From NCBI GenBank assembly GCA_000697475.1, contig JNEU01000970.1:1-64000 (forward strand): a stretch of DNA of 64,000 nucleotides, given 5' to 3'. Both the position numbers and the translations under genes were made by a program. Source of the DNA: Lichtheimia corymbifera B2541. Taxonomy: Eukaryota > Mucoromycota > Mucoromycetes > Mucorales > Lichtheimiaceae. The notes beneath the pieces are model-generated. The model was not told the origin of the DNA. It worked only from the letters and a program-made list of their open reading frames with translations, and did not search any database. Below are positions 58,081 to 64,000 of this stretch, one piece after another (the stretch's first letter is position 1; every line of letters starts with the position of its first letter).

Positions 58081-58586
58081 GTAATCTTAGGAATGATTGA
58101 ATCGATCAACATTCGTTATGGGATACAACATATAACTCAGCATGTCGCATGGATAAATGGTCCTTGAAGGATGATCAAGACGATCCGACACACTTACGGT
58201 ATGTACAGCATCAAGAACAAAAGTGCAGGGTTGGATATATTGACCATGGTTGGCTATGCTTAGTTGTGAACGTGGATGGATTATGGATGGCCCTCATTCC
58301 TTTCAGACTGTACCACACACAGCATTGTCTTGCCTATTCACCACGCTGACCGCATGCATTGTACATTTTACGCAATATGACTTTATTGGAGAGGAATGAT
58401 ATTGGTATCGTTCGAAAATATGGAAAGACGATAGATCGAGCGACATCATTATGCCCAATCAAGGATTAGGATTAGGATTAGAAGAAAGCGTGTATCATGC
58501 AATAAAATTAAGACAGTCTCTTCAAATACCTCGCAGTATATAATATGTTGTGATAAAATGAAATGTGAGGATTGTGGGTTTATTGA
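58081..58586. other. Spacer with three GGATTA units
   Basis: GGATTA is repeated three times near 58464-58482. A 66-codon open frame at 58149-58349 has no recognisable content. 3' flank of the F-box copy 4. Confidence 0.45.
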
Positions 58587-60679
58587 TCATCCAGAAAAGT
58601 TTCTATACTTTCTCTTCTCACACGTTAATTCATAGCTTCTTTTCCTCAAGATATCCATGTCCTCCCAATTGAATGCATAAAGTCGAAGATGTAAAGACTC
58701 GAGTCCGTCAAAGTTGCTGCCAATGGCGGATGGATGACCTTCCAATGCTTCTGCATCAATTACAAGGCGTCTCAAATTTGGGTTGATCTGGATCTTGCCA
58801 AGGTGGTCGTAATTGAAGGTCGTTTGATTGATAGTCGCTCCATCACAAGCCAACATGAGTTGCTCCAAACCAATACATGTTTCAGCAAGCTTGAACATGA
58901 AGGGGATGGCGTCAACTAACCGAGAAGAACGATCAAATTGTAATTCAAGTGCTTTCAATTGGGTCAACCGAGGCACCATGTAAAGCCAAGCGTCTGATCC
59001 GAAACCTCCCTCAACGTGGATTGTCATTTTTTGCAAGTTGGACCGATCTCCAAGCGATAGATGATGGGTGATGAATTGTTTCTCGCACACAGGAGTCATT
59101 GAGGGCGATCGAAATCCAATATGCTTGAAGCGTCGATGTTTCAATAACGCTTGTACAACCGGCTGCTGACCACTGCTCCATACAGTATCGATCGATTCCA
59201 AGTTCGGTGCATGCTGTATCATCCAAATGAGAAAAGGATTGAGGTTGTTTGTTCGTAGGAGGTACGGAACTCGTATACGCAAAAGCCGATTGAATGTTGT
59301 GGTTGTCGCTTGTTGATCATCCAGCAATCGGTTTGTGATGTAATCCAGCCCCTCAGATCCAGTGATGAACGTCTCCAAGGTACCGCTATGTTGAATCATG
59401 AATCGCAACAAGTCTCCTTCATTGAATTTGGCATGACCGATCCCCTGAGCCACACAAAGAACTCGTATCCCTTTCCCTTGATCCTTTGGAAGATCAGGCA
59501 GATGAAGACATACACAATCGGCAAAGAGTTGCTGTAACCAAGGACAATACTGCTGGATGGCTGGGAAAATATCCGATCCAGGGCTGGGACGTAGACGCAG
59601 GGATCTCAAATGAGGAAATAGTTTGCGTAAAGGTGCAATCCGGTGCTTGTTGAATTTGAATTGTGTTGCCCGAAGATCCAGCTTGATTACCTTGGGATAG
59701 TGCATAGTGGATAATGATGACAGGTCTGTGTCGTTACACAGCATGCTGATGGAAGTAAGATTGGCGCATGCATCCAGAATATCACAGAGTCGGTATCGGT
59801 GTTTGGGTATCTCGTTGCGTTGGTATTCCACACTGATATGTCGTAATGTGTTGCTCCATGCACGTAACGCCGGCAGTAATTGATCGGATGTCCGTGTCAC
59901 AGATTCTATTTTATGGTTGTCATCAGTACAATCCTCCTACTACTATTCTCATATAACCCACTACCTTTCACATCCAATCGCTGCAATGACGTAAATTGGG
60001 CATAGTGGGCCAACTTGGGTATAATTTCATGCTGTCCTTCTTGTGATATAGAGAGCCATTGGAGATAAGGCGCCATATCCGATAATCGATGATAGTCATC
60101 CACTGCCAAGTCCTCAGGCCCAATATGAAAAGGTTATCCACCTGCCAATGCGATCCTTTGTCTCCAGGTACGACAAACATCAACGTATCCTTTTTGTTTC
60201 CCAAGCTCCAATATGGGCTGACCATCCAAAATCCTTGGAATAAGATTGGATACCACCAAATCAATGGGTAACTTGCTCACAAAGTCCACACACTTGCTCC
60301 TCTCGTATTCGGTGGCCTTGCCTTTGACAAACTTCTGGTATCCTGCATGACAATCTGGTACATCTTGCAGCATTTGTTGATATATCCTCAAAGCTGAAGC
60401 TTGTTGGCCTTGAAGGGAATACACATGACCGGCCGTCAAGTATCCAGTTACTGACCACGGCGCAATGGAGATCATGGCGAGCGCATCTTGAAGGGCAGCA
60501 TTCAGTTGGTTGCAGTCGACAAGGAGAGAGGCTCTAGCATCAAGAGCTGACATGAGGTTCTCCATACAATGTTGGACTTGGGTCGTCGATTCCATAACCT
60601 GGACACGCCATGCTGGATCGTCATCTGTATAAGAAAGTGGTCCTATTGGATACAGAACGTCAAGATTCGTCTCGATCAT
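58587..60679 (-). pseudogene. TPR - F-box - LRR gene copy 4, interrupted by one in-frame stop
   Basis: Exons 59965-60679 and 58587-59905 join in frame at the family intron (LDVKG / ESVTRT) to 678 codons, with the start at ATG 60679 (MIETNLDVLYP). The TPR region has LNAALQDALAMIS and GYLTAGHVYSLQGQQASALRIYQQML; the F-box is FVSKLPIDLVVSNLIPRIL with DVCRTWRQRIAL. At 60134-60136 a TAA interrupts IALAGG-stop-PFHIGPEDLAVD. Reading continues in the same frame through about ten LRRs to the normal stop. A CAA-to-TAA change would explain it. Everything else is intact, so this is a very young pseudogene, a readthrough case or a sequence error. Confidence 0.7.
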
Positions 60680-62746
60680 AAAAAGGTTCCCCGAATGCCA
60701 AGGCCCAAAGTGGGAAATGGATACATCGCAAACATTCAAGGGGTGATGGTCATCCACTTAGTTACCTTATCGCTGCATAATAATCACTGTAACAATCTCC
60801 AATAAACCATCATCGACTCACTCTCAGAGATATAAAAAGTGACTTCAAGTTCCAGTTAAGGGTAGTTAGAATAGCGCATCAAGGTCACCGGTGCATTGAG
60901 TAAAGTGATAGGAGCCATTATACTCATCGTGTTTTATGGAGCTACTGGGGACATCATCATAACATGGACGTTGAAAAGTGCAAGGGCGTTTTTACTAAAC
61001 ATCGTTTTTGTTGCCATTATCATCACATGATGATGGCAGACTCTTTGTAACCGAATGATGTATGATGACATACTTGTGTGTGCACACCATAAGGAAAGAG
61101 GAACCTGGCGTAGGATAAAGACAACTGTGAATACCTAACCACCAACGAACGTTTTATGCGAGTGTCTATCCCTGCATGCTGCTTACAGTAATGCGATTTG
61201 TAGTGATGGATGTTTTGTCATCCACCGTGTTCTGCATGCCTAGATGCGACATTCTATTCGAACGAAGGATATCTCATTCAATTATAAATACCCACATGCC
61301 TTTTTTTTCTGGCTTTCTTTACCATTCAGGAATGGTTCATTCATATGGCCTGGCTGGGAGATAAGGGATACCGCACAAAGATGGATCGCTACATGAGGAT
61401 GCACCACATGGGATGAAAACAACGCAGTTCCCTTTTGTTCAAACATTCAGTAGTATATTGTGGAAAAAATAAAAAGGTGACAATTGTAGAGCGCAACTAG
61501 CTTGAAGGCTGCCATATATTACACCAAAGTCGGGACGATACATGTAATGGTTTATCCACCTTGTGTGACCTCTTAGCTGCATAATATAGCTATAGCGTAA
61601 ACCAGATTCCAGGATATGAGTGGATCAGATGACGGGATCCTGCTTGATAATGTTTCATCTCGCTGCCGTTAGTCGTCCTTGTTGGATACATCTATCACCT
61701 GCTCACAGGTATCCTATAGCTGATAAAGAACAAAGAAGACGCATTTGGGTGAATATATATGCAGTGCTGCTTGAAAGCAACCTCGCTTTGCTAACAAGTT
61801 GTCTGTTGGTTGATTAATTCCACGCCTCGTTTAGTACATTCAGTACTGTCGGCAGACAAAGAATCTCCATAGGTATTGTCAAGGCACTGTATCATAAGCA
61901 TACTGTTGGTGTTGGTGAGAACAAGCCAGGGACAATCATCAAGGGGAGGCATCATCGCAGGTAGTCATTTTCCTTGCATAGTATTCAATAGATGCATGTT
62001 ATAGTTTGGTAATTTGTTATGATGGGCAAGGTCACGTGTTTCAACAGGTCTCTTTCCAATCCAAATCTTTTATTCAACGCTATACTCTGAGTGATTGATT
62101 TTGCTATGTCCTTCACTAATCCAATATTACAAACAAAATGTAGTAGGTAAGCGTATCCATGGAGATGTGTATTTGAAAATGTAAGGTCGAGAGATGGGGG
62201 CATTTCTACCGGTAATAAAGCTTGAGGAAATGATACACGGTCCAGTCTTGCATCCTCTAAAAGTACATATCAGATCTAAATCCATCCAAACCCAATATCA
62301 GCTTACGAGAGCTTCCTGTCAGAATCCAAAAGAATCCATCGCCTTGCTACATGCAAACGACCCCCACGCATTGTTGTTGTTGTTGACTGTATCCAATGGA
62401 TGAATCACTTGCCCAACATCGATACTGCCTTTGTACTTGTGGAAAAGGTGCCATAGCTATACGTCGGTATTCTCGTTTTCCCTGTATGGCAAGCAGCCCA
62501 GCGGATCAACATGAGCCCATCGTACCCACTTGTAGATTGTAAGCGAAAAAGCCAGATCAAGCTGCATGGTCAATGAGCTGAAAGTGGTATCCATGTCATC
62601 GTCGTCCAAGGCATCGTGGTTGTCGTGGGGCGAGAGAAGCAATTTGGGGTTAAGATGTTATTGTTCGTTGAATGGAGTTTGGGAAGAAAAGTAGAGATGA
62701 AATTAAAGGCAAAGGTGCTACACGGTTTTTATTTACCATCCATTGT
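60680..62746. other. 2-kb gene-poor region
   Basis: No convincing gene. A short frame at about 61710-61800 (ADKEQRRRIWVNIYAVLLES) resembles the RRR-x-W phrase of fungal Zn2Cys6 transcription-factor middle domains and follows a CACAG acceptor-like site, but no neighbouring exons were found. Confidence 0.4.
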
Positions 62747-64000
62747 TCACATGTCATATTTTCTAGTATGGTGATCACATTCAGGACATACTCTACCCCC
62801 TTGTACAATAGCTATTTTCTCTCTTGCATAATCCAATGCTTCCTCCAAACCATAAGATTCAAGCTCTTCACTACAATCACCCGTCAAATCCAAGAGCACC
62901 ATCTTTTCCAAATGAGGTTGTCGATCAGCCAAATGCCGGATTCCTTGCACACTGAATACTCCATCTTGTATGGAAATAAAGAGTTGTTTCAAGCAAGGAA
63001 ATTGATAAAGACAATCAAATGCTTCGGGTGATTTGAAGAATCCATTCTCGTGATGCTTAAATGCGAGTGATTCAAGCAGTGGTAGTTGTTGAAGACCAGT
63101 AAGGATGTGCATGTCAAAAGTATCCAAAGTCTGCTCATGCGTACTCAATGCAAGGGATCGTAATGTGTTTATCTTGGAAATCGTATCGATGCATGGCAAC
63201 GTCATCCAATTACCATGATAATAAAGCGATGCCAGTGGGATCGAGCAAACAGCTGCAGCTTCAAGAAAATGAACCATGTCATTGACGTCATTATCCACTT
63301 CAATCGCCAAATGCTGCAATGCATGCAGAGATGTCATGGCAACAAAAAACCATCGTGGTAACACAATTTCATTTGGATCCGCATAGCGAAAATCAGTGCG
63401 AATGGAGAGGCTCTTGAGATGATGGCAATGTTCAACTAGAGGACGTACAAATAGCTCAACCTCCTCTTGTGATCCTTGATGGAAATGAAAGTCCAATCGT
63501 TCAAGATTCACTGGGATTGTGTTGATACGATCATCCGATCGCATGACGTCCATGTATAATGTGACGGATATCCTTGTCAACGTTGCATGGTGTCGATTGA
63601 TGATGGTGTTAATACAAGCATATTGGTCCGTGTCATTTACATTATCCATCACAAGCTGCCGCAATCCAGTACTCGGTGTAGATGGTAGCAGTAATTGTTG
63701 TTCATCATCAAGTGCATTCATGAATTGACAGTGCCGCCACCATTCAGGTCGATAAAAGGATGGGCTACCATATCGTAAATGGCCCCATACCAAAATCTCC
63801 AATCGCGGGCATTTTTCAAGCATGATCAATGGGGACATGGAGATGGTGAACCAACAACTTAATCGTAAACGTCGTAAGCATGGACATTTCCTTAAAAGAA
63901 ACATGATTTCCTTGCTGTCAAATCGCTGACGTTCTAAATCCAGGTTCTCAAGACGACATGGTATCAAGGATGTTTTATCCTTTACTATAAACTCGCACAC
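62747..64000 (-). CDS. LRR protein, C-terminal 417 residues (5' end beyond window)
   Basis: A single open frame from the window edge to the stop at 62747. It contains about ten degenerate LRRs: LENLDLERQRF, LRRLRLSCWF, LEILVWGHLRYG, LRQLVMDNV, LERLDFHFHQ, LKSLSIRTDF, LQHLAIEVDN, LRSLALSTHE, LESLAFKHHE and LKQLFISIQD. It ends with RVCPECDHHTRKYDM, a C-x2-C-x-HH cluster not seen in the other LRR genes here. An F-box may lie upstream of the window. It is more distant from copies 1-4 than they are from each other. Confidence 0.75.
   Translation of the reverse strand: MCEFIVKDKTSLIPCRLENLDLERQRFDSKEIMFLLRKCPCLRRLRLSCWFTISMSPLIMLEKCPRLEILVWGHLRYGSPSFYRPEWWRHCQFMNALDDEQQLLLPSTPSTGLRQLVMDNVNDTDQYACINTIINRHHATLTRISVTLYMDVMRSDDRINTIPVNLERLDFHFHQGSQEEVELFVRPLVEHCHHLKSLSIRTDFRYADPNEIVLPRWFFVAMTSLHALQHLAIEVDNDVNDMVHFLEAAAVCSIPLASLYYHGNWMTLPCIDTISKINTLRSLALSTHEQTLDTFDMHILTGLQQLPLLESLAFKHHENGFFKSPEAFDCLYQFPCLKQLFISIQDGVFSVQGIRHLADRQPHLEKMVLLDLTGDCSEELESYGLEEALDYAREKIAIVQGGRVCPECDHHTRKYDM

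Noticed and set aside
58464..58482. GGATTA x3 as an interstitial telomere repeat
   Set aside because: Only three units, and not the usual fungal TTAGGG.

Overview
The window looks like nuclear DNA of an early-diverging filamentous fungus, most likely Mucoromycota/Mucorales. The evidence is dense genes on both strands, many short introns (about 45-75 nt, mostly GT-AG), small secreted proteins, P450s, and an expanded family of F-box/leucine-rich-repeat proteins. All genes read with the standard code. I assigned the lineage from gene style and content, not from a database match. Exon coordinates given below were read from the sequence and checked for frame continuity; where I could not do this, I say so.

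Layout. 0-2.4 kb: the 5' part of an unknown (possibly retroelement-related) gene, a decayed second copy of it, and a 0.4-kb element built from inverted copies of an ACGTCGGTGGGT motif with a 40-bp perfect palindrome. 2.4-11.3 kb (minus strand): dihydroxyacetone kinase, a cytochrome P450 and a divergent exportin-1/Crm1-like karyopherin. 12.6-16.8 kb (plus): an alpha-arrestin with two PPxY motifs, a small secreted peptide with a CS-alpha-beta-like cysteine pattern, and a MYG1-family exonuclease. 17-21.7 kb (minus): a kelch-type membrane protein and a second P450. 23.3-28.8 kb (plus): a FRAY/OSR1-type STE20 kinase whose tail carries repeated RFxV-type motifs, and an SHD1 - F-box - Cys-rich protein.

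29-41 kb: three TPR - F-box - LRR genes (one frame-broken), an HMG-box gene, a HET-domain-like gene on the opposite strand, and a shrunken relic of the third F-box gene. 41.6-57.3 kb: a tiny secreted protein, hexokinase, two paralogous secreted proteins (one broken), peroxisomal multifunctional enzyme type 2 (with a stray fragment of its 3' end nearby), a Nup58/Nup49-type FG nucleoporin, a Cys-rich secreted protein and an unrecognised six-exon gene. 57.3-64 kb: a tRNA-like half followed by an AT-rich block, a fourth TPR - F-box - LRR gene interrupted by an in-frame stop, a 2-kb gene-poor stretch, and an LRR gene that runs off the right edge.

Two themes stand out. Housekeeping genes (DAK, hexokinase, fox2, MYG1, nucleoporin) are intact and well spliced. 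They are interleaved with rapidly turning-over material: F-box/LRR copies in every stage from intact to relic, a HET-like gene between an F-box gene and its relic, and paired secreted proteins. The most unusual single features are the kinase with its own RFxV docking motifs, the Crm1-like protein lacking the usual C-terminal tail, and the palindromic repeat element near the left edge.
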